Assembly: GCF_000372725.1 (NCBI RefSeq)
Contig: NW_005194698.1
Span: 125,800-189,799 of the forward strand
Direction: 5' to 3'
DNA: 64,000 nucleotides
From: Emiliania huxleyi CCMP1516
Taxonomy: Eukaryota > Haptophyta > Isochrysidales > Noelaerhabdaceae
The first letter of the stretch is position 1. Every line of letters starts with the position of its first letter. The notes under the pieces are model-generated. The model did not search any database, was not told the origin of the DNA, and saw only the letters and a list, made by a program, of their open reading frames with translations. Below are positions 49,586 to 60,511 of the stretch, in pieces. A program made the translations under genes and the position numbers.

Positions 49586-50261
49586 TAGAGCGCGAGTCAC
49601 TCTGGCGGCACACAACACCCTATAACTGCGTCATGACCAGCCTGCCATGCGTCGCCGGTGCCGCATTCGTCGCTGTGCTTCTTTAGCAGGCGGTGGACTG
49701 TCGGCTGCGAGGACGGTCGCATTTGCGCGAGGCGAGGCGAGCATTCAGACGCGTTGCATGCGCCATGACTCGCGCCAGCGCGCAGAGGCACCTGCCACCC
49801 ATTGGGCGGGCAGACAGAAGGCCAGGGCAGCACTGGCAAGTTCAACGCGCCTCATATGTCGGAGAGCGACCGTGACGCATGACTCGCGCGCGCCGAGCCA
49901 TGGGAGCCCAAGTATGTGAGCGCGCGGCGCGTCGACACGCCTCCGCTTTTGTAACAAAGTCTGCTTGGCTTGTGCAGGTGATGCCCAGAGCTGCAGCGGC
50001 GACGCCGGCAGCCTCGTCTCGACCTCAGAGGCTGGTGTCCTTCGGCCTGCACTGTGCAGCCACTATGCTGCTGGTCATCAAGATGTCATCATTCGTCTTG
50101 GCTGCAGACTGCGGAGTAATGCTGATGATGACATCATACTACTGCAGAGTAATGCTGCGCACTATTATTCCTGGTTACAGTGCAGAGTACTACGAAAGCG
50201 CCTACCGGAGCACAACCACGTGAAAGAGGGTCAAAAATGCTGTGAAGATGTCTTTGGGGTA

Positions 50262-50330
50262 GGTGGTATATGGGGTACATGGGGTGTATGGGGACGTATG
50301 GGGATATATGGGGTACTGCTGACATGGACA
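50262..50330. repeat. TATGGGG-type repeat
   Basis: TATATGGGGTACATGGGGTG and TATGGGGACGTATGGGGATA: seven GGGG tracts at 8-12-bp spacing on the plus strand, a potential G-quadruplex sequence. Confidence 0.7.
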
Positions 50331-51082
50331 TGGGGTGTGCTGCTGAGAGCATCTTTGAGGGGGAATGGCGAGGAAGGGGGCTCAGGAGGGCCGCGCCTAC
50401 TCGCAGCGTTGACAGCTCGACAAGATGCCGCAGCGGCCCTCCCCTCGACGGCGGGCGTCAGCAACATAAAATGGGATGGGCATGGTGCGGGCTAGCGCGG
50501 GGCAAGGGTGGCGAATGGACAGCAGCGGACGCGTCTCGTGGCTCCTCAATGGCAGCGGCGGCACCTGCGAGCGGGAGGGAGCAGGCGGTGCGAGGCCAAG
50601 GGGTACAGCCGCTCCGGCGGCGCATCGCACGGCGGGAGTGGTGCGGGCGGGGCGGGCTCGGTGAGCAATAGGCGTCGCGGGGATCAAGGCGTGCAGCTTG
50701 CGGCGAACGTAGGCGGCGGGGCCAGCGTGAGAGGCGGGGAAAGCGCACGGCTTGCCTAGCGTAGCACAGCTGGAAAGCCGTCGGGCGGAGGGGAGGGGGT
50801 GCAGTGCTTCATGTTCAAAAAGAGCGCGTTCTTTTTTCTTTTTAATATGTTTTTGAAGACGAGGAGCGGCCGCTGGCTTTTATAAAATGAACTCGGGGGC
50901 ACGGGACGCGGCACAAACGGGGCACACACCCCGTGAACACGTAGCCTCCCGTGTCTGCTGCGTACCACTCAATGGGCGTCTTGCTCGCCAGCCCGTCCCA
51001 CGCCGGCCAGCCGCCCCGCCTCGTCGCGGGAGGCCTCACACACACCCCTCCGCCGGCGCTGCCTCTGCCACTGCCTACGGCT

Positions 51083-52059
51083 TTACCTCCCCCTTGTCAT
51101 CGCCCACCTCGCCGCCAGCAGCACGCCCAGGACGGCATTCTCGACCTTGAGCTCGCGTGCCAGCGCCTGCAGCGAGCCCAGCGCCCCCTCGGCCTGCGCG
51201 CCCGCCGCCATCGCAGCGAATGGGAGGAGCGAGGTGACGCGCTCCGTCTCTGCGCTCAGCGTGCCTCCCTCGCCGCGGCGGTGGCGGTAGTCGATGTGCG
51301 CTCCGCCGAGCAGCGCCATCGCGGCAGGGCCGAGCAGCCACACTGCCTGCGGCGCCGAGGGGACGGCCAGCGCGCCGCCTGCGGGGGAGGGGGGAAGGGA
51401 AGGAGGGGCGCGGTGGGTGCCCGGCTCCGGCCGGCGACAAGAGGAGAGGAGCGAGCCGCACCGAGCCCAACAGCGGCGAGCGACCAGAGCATCGGGTGCC
51501 GCGAGACGCGGTGCAGCCCGTGCAGCCCGTCCGGGCTCGTCACCGCTGGCGAGGCCGACTCGCCCTTGAAGTCCATCGGGCAGCGGATCACCCACTGCCG
51601 GGCGGCAGCGCCGGCTTTGCTCGCCGCCGCCGGCTCCGCGCGCTCGCCGTGGGCCGGCTCGCTCGCCAGGGGAAGCTGCACGCGGGGGAGCGCCTGGAAG
51701 AGGCCTGCGAGACCGACCGCCTGGAGGACGAAGCTGCCGCCGACCGCCGCCACGGAGACGTGCCGCAGCGGAGGCGCACCAGCGACGCGGAAGAAGTAGC
51801 CGAATCCGAGCGAGGCGCAGGCCGCGGTGGAGAGGGCGTTGTAGAGGGCGTGGTAGGACTGCTCATCGCCGCCGCACAGCGCGATGATGGAGGCGCGGTT
51901 GTGCGAGAGGAGCACATTCTCGCCGATGAAGAAGCTCCACGGCAGCACGGCCCAGCGCAGCGCCGAGGGCGGAGCCGCCTCTGCGGCGAGCGCGGAGGAC
52001 GAGGACATGCCGGCGGAGCGGCGCAAGGGGTGGAGCAGCCGACGGCCGAGGAGCGTCAT
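51083..52059 (-). CDS. NnrU-family membrane protein (zeta-carotene isomerase-like)
   Basis: Two exons. Start at 52059 (MTLLGRRLLHPLRRSAGMSS), a possible transit peptide. Exon 1 has LRWAVLPWSFFIGENVLLSH, FGYFFRVAGAPP, VGGSFVLQAVGLAGLFQ and the conserved LHRVSRHPMLWSLAAVGLG. A GT-AG intron (about 51380-51465) joins this to GGALAVPSAPQAVWLLGPAA and LLGGAHIDYRHRRG, with a polar tail to 51083. The RxSRHP motif followed by membrane helices and a final H-x-D-x-R is the NnrU pattern. In plants an NnrU protein isomerises 15-cis-zeta-carotene in the plastid. That specific role is an inference. It is divergently arranged with the cytochrome P450 reductase gene (about 200 bp apart). Confidence 0.6.
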
Positions 52060-52263
52060 CTCGGCCAGACGCGCGAAGAGCCTCACGAGGGAAATGGATC
52101 TCCTTCGGCCGCGTTGGAGGCGCGAAGAGCGGCGCCACCGGAAATTTCCCGGAACCCTTTTTTTCATGTGATAGTTCGCCTTACTTGTTTTGTATCCGCC
52201 TTTGTGAGTTGGCTTTTTTTTCGTGCCGCGACCCCTACGCTGCGGCCCGCGCCGGCACTTCAC

Positions 52264-55200
52264 ATGCCAAACCCCTCGCCGGCTCTCGACCTTTCGTCCG
52301 GCCTCGCCACGATTGTTGTGCTTCTCGCCAGTTGGCTGCTGCTTCGCTGGAAGCGCGGCCGGCGCGCTCCTCCTCCGCCTCGAGAAGAGCCGTCGGCGCC
52401 CGTCCGAGCCGTCGGCGCGAAAGCGGCGGGTCGCGGGCCGATGACGATCCTGTTCGGCTCGCAGACGGGCACGGCTGAGGGCTTCGCGACCACGCTGATG
52501 CGCGAGGCGCGTGTGCGGGGGTACGCCGCACGGGCGCTCGACCTCGAGGAGCTCCCGCCAGAGGAGCTGGGCGGCGTGGAGGGGCCCTGCGTCTTCTTGC
52601 TGGCGACACACGGCGAGGGAGACCCGACCGACAACACGGTCGCCTTCCACCGCTGGGCCAGCGACGCGTCGCGCGAGCCCGGCTGCCTCGCGGCGCTGCA
52701 GTATGCAGCGTTTGGGCTCGGCGACCAGTGGCAAGAGGAGTGAGGCGATGGCGGGCGGGTCAGCTCACACCGGCACGTGGAGAGGTAGGCAACACGCAGT
52801 ACGAGCACTACAACTCGATGGGCAAGTGGGTGGACGCGCGCCTCTCCGCCCTCGGAGCGAGACGGCACACCGCTCCGCCTGTGTCTCGCCGACTGCGCGA
52901 CTAGGCCCTCTCCCGGACCCTTCCTGGACCCTTCCTGCAGGCTGGCGCCGCTCGGGCTGGGAGACGACGACGGCGACATCGACGCTGACTTTGAGTCGTG
53001 GCGCGCCTCCCTGTGGGTGGCCCTCTGCGGCGGGTCCGACCAGGCAGACGGCCAGGAGGAGGCGGCGGAGGAGGCGCCCGCGCCGAGCTACGTCGCCGTC
53101 GTGGCGGCGGCGGCGCCGTCGGCGGCGGCGGCGTCGGCGGCGGCGGCGGCGGGCGGCGTTTCCGAGCCTGGCTCCGACGCGCCTCCCCTCGCCTGGCTCG
53201 GAGCCGTCTTTCCGAAGCAGCGCCTGGCGGCGGGCCAGGCCTGACTTTTGACGCTCTCACCATGACATCAGGTCCGTGAATGTCGATGACATGACATGTC
53301 CGTGGCACGTCCCGCAGGTCTGCGAGAACCGCGAGCTCTGCCGGGACGCGTCCTGCGGGTCGGTCCGCCACATCTCGCTCTCCGCGGGCGACGGGCGCGG
53401 AGTCACCCGGCGGAGGTGCGGGCATGTCCCGGACGTATCGTGGACATGTCCCTGCAGGCGACGGGCGCGGAGTCACCTGGCTGAGGTACGAGTGCGCCGA
53501 CGACCTCGCTGTCCTCTGCGACAACGGCGCCGCTCTCGCCGCCTCCACCCGAGACCCGGACCCGGACCCAGATCCCAACCCTGACCCTATCCCTATCCCT
53601 GACCCTGACCCTGACCCTGACCCTGACCCTGACCCTGACCCTGACCCTGACCCTGACCCTGACCCTGACCCTGACCCTGACCCTGACCCTGACCCTGACC
53701 CTGACCCTGACCCTGACCCTGACCCTGGCCCTGACCCTGACCCCTTACCCCAGGCGCCGCCCTCGCCGCCGCCACCGCCGCGCGGCTCGGCCTCGACCCG
53801 CTCTCCACCTTCCGCCTCCGCCTCGCCCACCCCTCCGCCGGGTCGGACGCGCCGCCGCCGCCGCTGCCGACCCCGTGCACGGTCGGGCAGGCGCTGCTAA
53901 CCCTAGCCACCCCAGACCCGCAGCCCTAGCCCTAACCCGATCCTCCCGACCCCGTGCGCGGTCGGGCAGGCGCTGCGCTGGGTCGCAGACTTGCGCGCGG
54001 CCGCGTCCAAGCCACTGCTCCGCTTCCTGGCGGCGCACGCAGCCGACCCTGCCGAGGCGGCGCGGCTGAGGCGCCTCCTCCTCCCTCGCGGGCGCGGGCA
54101 AGGGCGGGCCGGGGCGGGCGAGGGACCTGACTTTGCTGCCGCGTTGTGGATGAAGGCACCTCTCCTCGCGGGCGGGCAAGGAGGAGTACGCCGCGCACGT
54201 CGTCGCGGCGGGCCGGGGCGCCGCGGAGCTGCTGCAGGAGATGCCCTCCCTCTCTCCGCCGCTCGGAGGCTTGCTCGAGCTCGCGCCCCGCCTCGTGGAC
54301 GGTGCGAGGCTGTGAGTCACCGCCCGTCGTCCATTAGGCTTGCTCGAGCTCTTGCCCCGCCTCGCGCCGCGCTACTACACCATCTCCTCCTCGCCGTCGC
54401 TCGACCGCACGACGCTGCATTTGACCGTCAAGGTGCCGAGATCACCCGAGATCACCGGAGATCACCCGAGATCGCCCGAGGTCGCCCCGAGATCAGCAGA
54501 GGTCACCCGAGATCGCCCGAGATCGCCCGAGGTTCACCCGAGGTCGCCCCGAGGCCAGGTGCTGCGCGAGCCGTTCAGGGACGCTCCGCACCGCACCAAG
54601 CTCGGAGTCTGCAGCACGCAGCTCGAGGCGGCGGCCGCCGGCCGGTCCGTCGTCGCGTTTGTGCGCCGCTCCTCGTTCCGCTTGCCTTGCGACGGCGCCA
54701 CGCCGGTGGTGATGGTTGGTCCCGGCACCGGCATCGCCCCGTTCCGCGCCTTCCTGCAGGAGATTGCGGCACCCCTCCGACCGTAGCAATGAGCGTGGCC
54801 ACTCGTTGACTCTGTGGATCCGCGCCGCCCTGCAGGAGATGCGCGTGGCTGCGGCAGAGGGGCGCGGCCGGACGGGGCCGACGCGGCTCTACTTTGGCTG
54901 CCGGCACGCGCGGGGCGACTACCTGTACGAGGACGAGCTGGCCGCCGCCCTCGAGGGCAAGCTGCTCGGCACGCTGCGCTGCGCCTTTTCGCGCGATGGA
55001 GCGCGCAAGGTGTGGGCGCTGCGACAAATTGCAGCGCGAGGACGGGATGCGTCCAGGACTCGTCCGTGAGAGCGTGCGGTAGGTGTACGTGCAGGACTTG
55101 CTGCGCGAGGACGGGAGGGAGGTGTGGTCGCTGCTGGGCTGCCGCGGCGGCCACCTCTACATCTGCGGCGGCACCGCCATGGGGAGGGAGGTTGTGCTGG

Positions 55201-55309
55201 CGCTCCAGCGCACCGCCGTCGAGCACGGCAAGCTGAGCGAGGCGGAGGCTGCCGCCTTCGTGTCTCGGATGGAGGGCGAGGGCAGGCTTGTCAAGGAGCT
55301 GTGGTCGTG
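52264..55309 (+). CDS. CPR: NADPH-cytochrome P450 reductase
   Basis: About twelve exons. Exon 1 (52264-52720): ER anchor ([16 protein letters not shown]) and FMN domain ([27 protein letters not shown]). A GC-AG intron (52721-52788) splits [12 protein letters not shown]; 52789-52864 joins 52941 to give [16 protein letters not shown]. Next exons: 53318-53387, 53458-53526, 53754-53890, from 53970 (linker and FAD domain), then [13 protein letters not shown] and GVCSTQL (FAD). [17 protein letters not shown] and [17 protein letters not shown] bind [21 protein letters not shown] precedes the C-terminus ELWS, with the penultimate Trp that stacks on FAD. It transfers electrons from NADPH to P450 enzymes at the ER. 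Nearly every intron begins with a copy of the next exon's start; one (near 54770) may use a GA donor. Confidence 0.85.
53560..53753 (+). repeat. Degenerate telomere-type filler (CCCTGA)n in a CPR intron
   Basis: About 25 CCCTGA units, with CCCTAT and CCCAGA variants at the edges, on the sense strand between GCGCCGCTCTCGCCGCC and the exon start GCGCCGCCCTCGCCGCC. Confidence 0.85.
53891..53969 (+). repeat. Telomere-like filler and exon copy in a CPR intron
   Basis: CCCCGTGCACGGTCGGGCAG and GCGCTG are repeated 79 bp downstream as CCCCGTGCGCGGTCGGGCAG and GCGCTG, around filler containing CTAACCCTAGCC and CCCTAGCCCTAACCC. GC donor, AG acceptor. Confidence 0.85.
54435..54560 (+). repeat. CCGAGATCGC-type tandem repeat in a CPR intron
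   Basis: About twelve 9-12-bp units (GATCACCCGA, GATCGCCCGA, GGTCGCCCCGA) between GTCAAG|GTGCCG and GGCCAG|GTGCTGCGCG. Confidence 0.8.
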
Positions 55310-56052
55310 ACGCGACGGGAGCGGCGCGGCGGAGGCTCCAGACCCAGGGGGCAGAGGGGGAGCGGCGCGGTTGGTTAGATGCGGCGACCTGACAGGAGTC
55401 GGAGTGTAGAGTGGCGAGCGGGGTCCGGTCTTTATAGTGGTCCCCGGCCCCCGCACGCGGATCCAACCGATTCCTACCATTTCACACGCCGTCGCCGACC
55501 CGCCAAGTCTCATGTGGTCAAGTCTCGCTCACGGCGCGACGTCCCGACGTCTCGGCGACGATAAAGCCGTACCGTGTCTACTACAGACGTCGTCAGACGT
55601 CGCTCGCGCGATTTCGAATGTTGTGTTACTGTATAGTTTCAAAATAGATACGCCGTGCTGCAGAGGGGCAAAACGCGTGCGCAGCCGAGGCTGCGCTCCG
55701 CCGTCCGCTCCTCCGCCCTAGGCTCGCAGCTTCAAGGGTAGGCGCGCGACGGACTGTGTGGATTAGCTGAGGTTGATTGGATCGTCGGCCTTCGAACCAG
55801 GCCGAGGCCGCTTGGAGCGAGACGAAGCGGCGGCGGCGGAGGTGGTGGCGGCGGCGGAGGTGGCAGCCGGCCTGTCGGGCGGGATCAGCGACAAGAGCTG
55901 GAGGTGGCTCCGCTCGCGGTAGAAGATCTTCAGGGTGCCGATACAGTCACCTATCTCCCATTCCTCGGCACAATCGACATGCTCGGACTTCCCGTTTTTT
56001 TTTTCGGACAGGCTTCAGCTGGTTCGGTCGTCCCGACCAAACTCCACCAAAA
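55310..56052. other. Intergenic region between CPR and formin
   Basis: No gene seen. TTTTTTTTTT at 55996-56006 lies about 50 bp upstream of the formin start. The open frame that extends upstream of 56053 is not supported by domain content. Confidence 0.4.
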
Positions 56053-59000
56053 ATGCCGCCTCTTTCCGAGCAGTACCGCGCTCCGCAGGCCGGCTACCTC
56101 TTCAAGCTCAAGGAGAAGGGCGGCGGTTGGAAGAAGATCTACGCCGTCCTGCGAGGCTGCGAGCTCTGCTACTACGAGAGCCCTTCGGATGCGCAGCGAA
56201 AGCTCCTCATGCGCGATGGCGCCAAGACGGTGCTGTCTGCGGCGGAGTCCGACCCGCCTGCCCGTGCCCGGCCTCCTGTGCACGACCCATGGTACTTTAC
56301 CATCCAGACAACGACCGCAAGAAAGACCTACTGCGTCCGCACCTCCCGCGACCGAGAGAAGTGGCTGGGCGCCGTCTCCACGGCCGCCCTTCGTGGACAA
56401 GCCTCGGCACCGCGGGCGGCTCCCGTCGGCGCGGCGTCCTCGACGTGGGCCGCCATCGGCGACACGGCGTCTTCGACTCGGAACGCCATCAGTGGCCTGT
56501 TTGGCGGCGGCAAGAGCAGCAGAAACTCAAAGGGCCACGGCGCGGCGGAGGAGGCCATCCGGGCGGAGCAAGCAATCGATGCGGCATTCGAGGCGGTGGA
56601 CGACGAGGCGGTCAGGAGCGCCTTCACCGTGCTCCTTTCGGGGCTATCGCTTCCCGCCGCACGGCTGGGAGAGATGGAGGCGTGGCCGGCGAGCAAGAAG
56701 CGAGAGTGTCTGTCAACGGCAGCTAACGCGTCGAGCCTCCGCCCTCGCGACCTCGTCGCCCGGCTTCGCAGCGAAGAGGCGAGCTCGCTCGAGGCTGTGC
56801 AGGAGTGCCTCGCCAGGCTGGCCAGCTCGGGCGTGTGGTCGGCCGAGTTCGTGGCCTGTGGAGGACTCGACGCCCTCTCCGCGCTCCTTCGCTCCCTTTG
56901 CTCGCGCGCAGAGCGGCCTGAGGCGGACTGGGCCACGCTCGACGTGGCCATCCGGTGCGTTGCCGTGCTGGCGGATGCCGAGGCCGGACTCGCCGCGGTT
57001 GCCTCCCACCCTGCGGTCTGCTCCTCTTTTGCCGGTGGCGGCGGCTCCTTGCTGCTCTGCGATGCTCCGGGTCGCGAGCCGCTGCTGCGGGCTGCGAGCG
57101 AGGTGCTCTGCGCGGTGGCGCTCTACTCGGAGGCGGGAGCGAGGAGCGTCCTTTCCGCGCTCGAGCAGCTCGCCCTTCTGCACGGCTGTTCCGACACCGA
57201 CGCAGCGGGCGCGCGCTTCCAGCCGATTGTCGAGGCATTGGCGCCGCCCCGGCGGCTCGCGCAACGTTGGCTGCTGCAGCTGCTCAACGCCCTCGTGTCG
57301 GGCCGCGCGTCCATCAGCGACCGCGTTGAGCTGCGCGGCGAGCTCGCGGCCGCGGGCTTCCTCGAGGCGTCGCGCCGGCTCCTCTCTGGCCGCGGCGACG
57401 AGCTCGACACGCAAGTCCGAATCTTCGACCGAGAGATGGCTGAGGACTCCACCGAGCTAAAGACAGCGGGCGACCAAGGCTGCAGCCGCGACGCACCGGC
57501 TCCGGCGCGGCCGCCACCGCCGCCGCGAGGGAAGCCGCCGCCACCGCGAGGGAAGCCGCCGCCGCCGCCGGGTGGGCCGCCGCCGCCCTCGCGCGGCACG
57601 CAGGAAGACGCATCGGCGGACGAGACCGCGGCTGCGCACTACGAGGCGGTGCGAGCGCTTGAGGCCGAGGTGGAGCGCTGGCGCCGCGAGGCCGCAAAGG
57701 CAAAAGAGCAGGCTGCCGCAGCGCAAGGCGCGGCGGAAGCGGCAGAGGCGAAGGAGGCTGCGGCCAGGAGCGAGGCGGCAGAGTCCCTGGAGAAGGCTCG
57801 CGCCGTGCAGGCCGCCGCGGAAGCGGCAGCGGCGTCAGAGAAGGTGGTCCGAGGCGCCGCCGCCGCCTCCGGAGAGGCGACCGGCGATGCGAGCGATGCG
57901 GGCGAGGCCCTCGGAGAGAGCCTCAAGGAGAGGGACGCATCGATCGCTCAGCTGAGGGAAGCCCTCGCTCGTGCCGAGGCCGAGCTCGAAGCGCTCAAGA
58001 GGACGCCGCCGCCGCCTGCTGCGCCGCCACCGGCCACGCCACCTCCTCTCGCGCCACCGCCCCTCGCTCCTCCGCCGCCGCTCGCACCGCCGCCTCTGGC
58101 GCCACCGCCGCTCGCTCCGCCGCCGCTCGCTCCGCCGCCTCTGGCGCCACCGCCGCTCGCTCCGCCGCCGCTCGCTCCGCCGCCCCTCGCTCCGCCGCCC
58201 CTCGGCGGCGCCCCCTTGCCGCCGCCGATCGCCGGTGGCGCCCCTCCTCCTCCTCCTGCCCCTCCGCCGCCGTCGACTCCGGGCGCCCCCCCTCCGCCAC
58301 CCGTGCCTCCGAGCCTGGCGCGGCCGCTCGTCCCGCCAAAGGCGAAGCGGACCCCCGCCCTCCCCCTGAGGCCGCTCCACTGGTCCAAGATCCCCGACGC
58401 GCGGCTGGCCGGCACGGTGTGGCTCGAAGAGATCGACGACTCCAAGGCGGAAAGGGCCGGCGGAGGGGTGGTCGCTCTCGATTCGCCCGTCAGTAGGTCT
58501 GGATCTATTCTTAGGCGGACCTCGACCCGGCGGAGGTGGAAGAGGTCTTTGGGATCGCGCCTCCCGCCGCGGCCAAGAAGGAGAGCAAGGGCGCGCCGGC
58601 GTCGGCCAAGGGCAAGGCCGAGAAGAACATCGCGCTCATCGACGTCAAGCGCTCCAACAACGTCGCCATCGCCATGGCGAGGCTCCGGCTGCCGGACGGC
58701 GAGATCAAGGCGCGCGTGTGCGACGGGCCGCCGCTCTCGCTGGAGCAGGTGTCGGCGCTCCTGTCGGCGATGCCCACCGCGGAGGAGCTCGAGACGGTGC
58801 GCGAGTTCTCGGGGGAGCGCGAGTCGCTCGGCCGCGTCGAGCAGCTCTTTCTCTGCCTCGGCGAGGTCGACCGGCTCGGCCTGCGGCTCAACTGCCTGCA
58901 GGCGGCCACAGACTCACGCGGGCAGCGGTGTGGAGGGGCGGCGCGCCACGGGCGAACACACTTGGCCCTGCCCGTCAGGCGACGCTCACGCTCGGTCCCG

Positions 59001-60150
59001 CGGTCGCGGCGATGGGGGAGGAGGTTGCGATGCTCGCCGAGGCCATCGAGCAGGTCTCTCTTGCGTGTGGGGCCGCCCGCTCCCCGCCCACGAGCCTCCT
59101 CCGAGCCCTCGCCGAGCCCTCGCTGCAGGTCTTCTCATCGCAGGGCCTCCGCTCCTTCCTGCAGCGAGTGCTCTGCGTCGGAAACTACCTCAACGGCCAG
59201 TCGGCGCGCGGCGGCGCCTACGGCTTCAAGCTCGCCGACCTGGCCAAGCTGGTGCAGGTCAAGTCCGCCGACTCGCAGACGACGCTGCTGCACTACCTCT
59301 GCCGCCGCCTCGAGAAGGCGCCCGCCGCCGAGTCGGTGGCCGCGCTCGACGAGCAGCTCTCCCAGCTGGAGGGCGCCAAGGACGCCGACCTTGGAGAGAT
59401 GCGCGCCGAGCTGGCCAAGCTGGGCGCCGCCATGCGCACGGTGCAGTCTGCAAAGGCCGGCGAGGGCGCGTTTGCGCGGCAGATGGGCGCGTTCGCCGCG
59501 GAGGCGGGGGGGCTGCGAGCGAGGGCTGCGTGGCGTGCGGGGCGACGCCTCACGCCTCTCGCCGTTTGCATAGGTCGATGGGCCGCTCGAGGAGCTGCGT
59601 GGCAACTTCGCCGCGGCGGAAGGGCGCGTCAAGGCGCTCGCCCGGCTGGCTAGACGAGAAGCTAAGCCTCGCCTGACCCTAATCCCTGGCCCTGGCCCTG
59701 ACCCTAAACCCCCAGGCGCTCGCCGCCTGGCTGGGCGAGAAGCCCGCGTCGAGCCCGGCAGAGCTGCTCGGCCCGATTGCCGGAGTGGTGCGCGCTCTCA
59801 AGGCGGCCCACGCAGACAACGCGCGCGACGACGGCGAGAGGGCCCGCAAGCAGCGCATGGCTAAAGGCGCGCCCGGCGCTGGCGCGGCCCCGGCCGCTCG
59901 CCCGAGCGGTCCGCCCGCTCCTCCCGCGGGGGGCACGCAGGCGAATGTGATGCTGGAGATGCAGCTGCGGATGGCGAGACGCGCGGAGGCGGCGGCGCAG
60001 CAGGAGGGCGTCGGGGGCAAGGCGGCGCCGGCACCCGCCCCGGCGGCGACGCGCGCCACGCGGCCGTCCTTTAGCGCCCAGCTTGCGAGCGACGCGGCCT
60101 CGGGCGCCCTGTTCCAGCGCCGGCGGGTCCTGCATACCAGCGCGTTGTAG
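56053..60150 (+). CDS. Formin with N-terminal PH domain
   Basis: Exons 56053-58446, 58515-58901, 58979-59503, 59574-59633 and 59716-60150 give about 1266 residues. The PH domain (residues about 10-115) shows AGYLFKLKEKGGGWKKIYAV, LCYYESP and the Trp of SRDREKWLGAV. A helical armadillo-like region follows (AFTVLLSGLSLPAARLGEME, VQECLARLASSGVWSAEF), as in formin FH3. An Ala/Glu coiled coil leads into FH1 (APPPLAPPPLAPPP). FH2: ALPLRPLHWSKIPD, the ADLDPAEVEEVFGI start, LIDVKRSNNVAIAMARL, LQRVLCVGNYLNGQSARGGA and YGFKLADLAKLVQVKSAD. It nucleates and elongates actin filaments, with PH probably giving membrane lipid targeting. All four introns have GC donors. Confidence 0.85.
58020..58205 (+). repeat. 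In-frame FH1 APPPL repeat
   Basis: About sixteen CTCGCTCCGCCGCC-type 15-bp units encode (Leu-Ala-Pro-Pro-Pro)n. These are profilin-binding sites in formins. Near-identical neighbouring units suggest ongoing expansion. Confidence 0.9.
59634..59715 (+). repeat. Telomere-like filler in the last formin intron
   Basis: Sense: GTCAAG|GCGCTCGCCCGGCTGGCTAG, then CCCTAATCCCTGGCCCTGGC plus CCTGACCCTAAACCC, then CCCAG|GCGCTCGCCGCCTGGCTGGG. The exon copy is about 30 bp and has diverged. Confidence 0.85.
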
Positions 60151-60511
60151 CGGGTCGTAGTCGACTCGCGGCAGCTAGCGGAGGGTACGTGAACACGCTC
60201 TCGGGCACAGCTTGTCAGGCCGCGTATACTCGGTACTTACGGCTCTACAGTGGGCAGGGGGATGAAGGCGCGTGGGTTCTGGGTCCTGGCTCCTCCGTCC
60301 TCGCCGTGTACGCGTTTTGTCTGGTGTCTTTTGAAGTCCTGGGATCGGTTCGGAGAGAGTGACGGGTTTGAGCTCTCACAAACCAAAAGTTCTCAGCAAT
60401 TAAACTTGTCAAATACGTACACAGACTCTGCGAGCTCACTCACACGGCCCACGGCCTGGCTCACTGCCACAATACACCTATTGCACCGCCACGCGTTTTG
60501 CAAGCAGTCGC
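60151..60511. other. Convergent intergenic space, no gene seen
   Basis: Space between the formin end and the 3' end of the MsrB-like gene. No repeat or RNA gene recognised. Confidence 0.4.

Larger units (their letters stand above)
48680..51082. other. Long stretch without a confident gene; simple repeats
   Basis: A TG microsatellite lies at 48756-48787. A plus-strand ORF at 48843-49253 (136 codons) has one hydrophobic stretch (LRLFAAGGLLLAAW) but no other support. TGTAGAGCGCT repeats lie at 49459-49530. TATGGGG-type repeats lie at 50262-50330. The opposite strands give short ORFs without known content. The T-rich patch at 50828-50850 may be a transcript end. Confidence 0.4.

Noticed and set aside
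51496..52743. Plus-strand 415-codon ORF covering the NnrU-like gene and the first CPR exon
   Set aside because: Its first 250 codons are antisense to the NnrU-like gene. The real reductase start with a membrane anchor is at 52264 in the same frame.
55777..56052. N-terminal extension of the formin to 55777
   Set aside because: The upstream part is Arg/Ser-rich low complexity with no domain. The ATG at 56053 directly precedes the PH domain.
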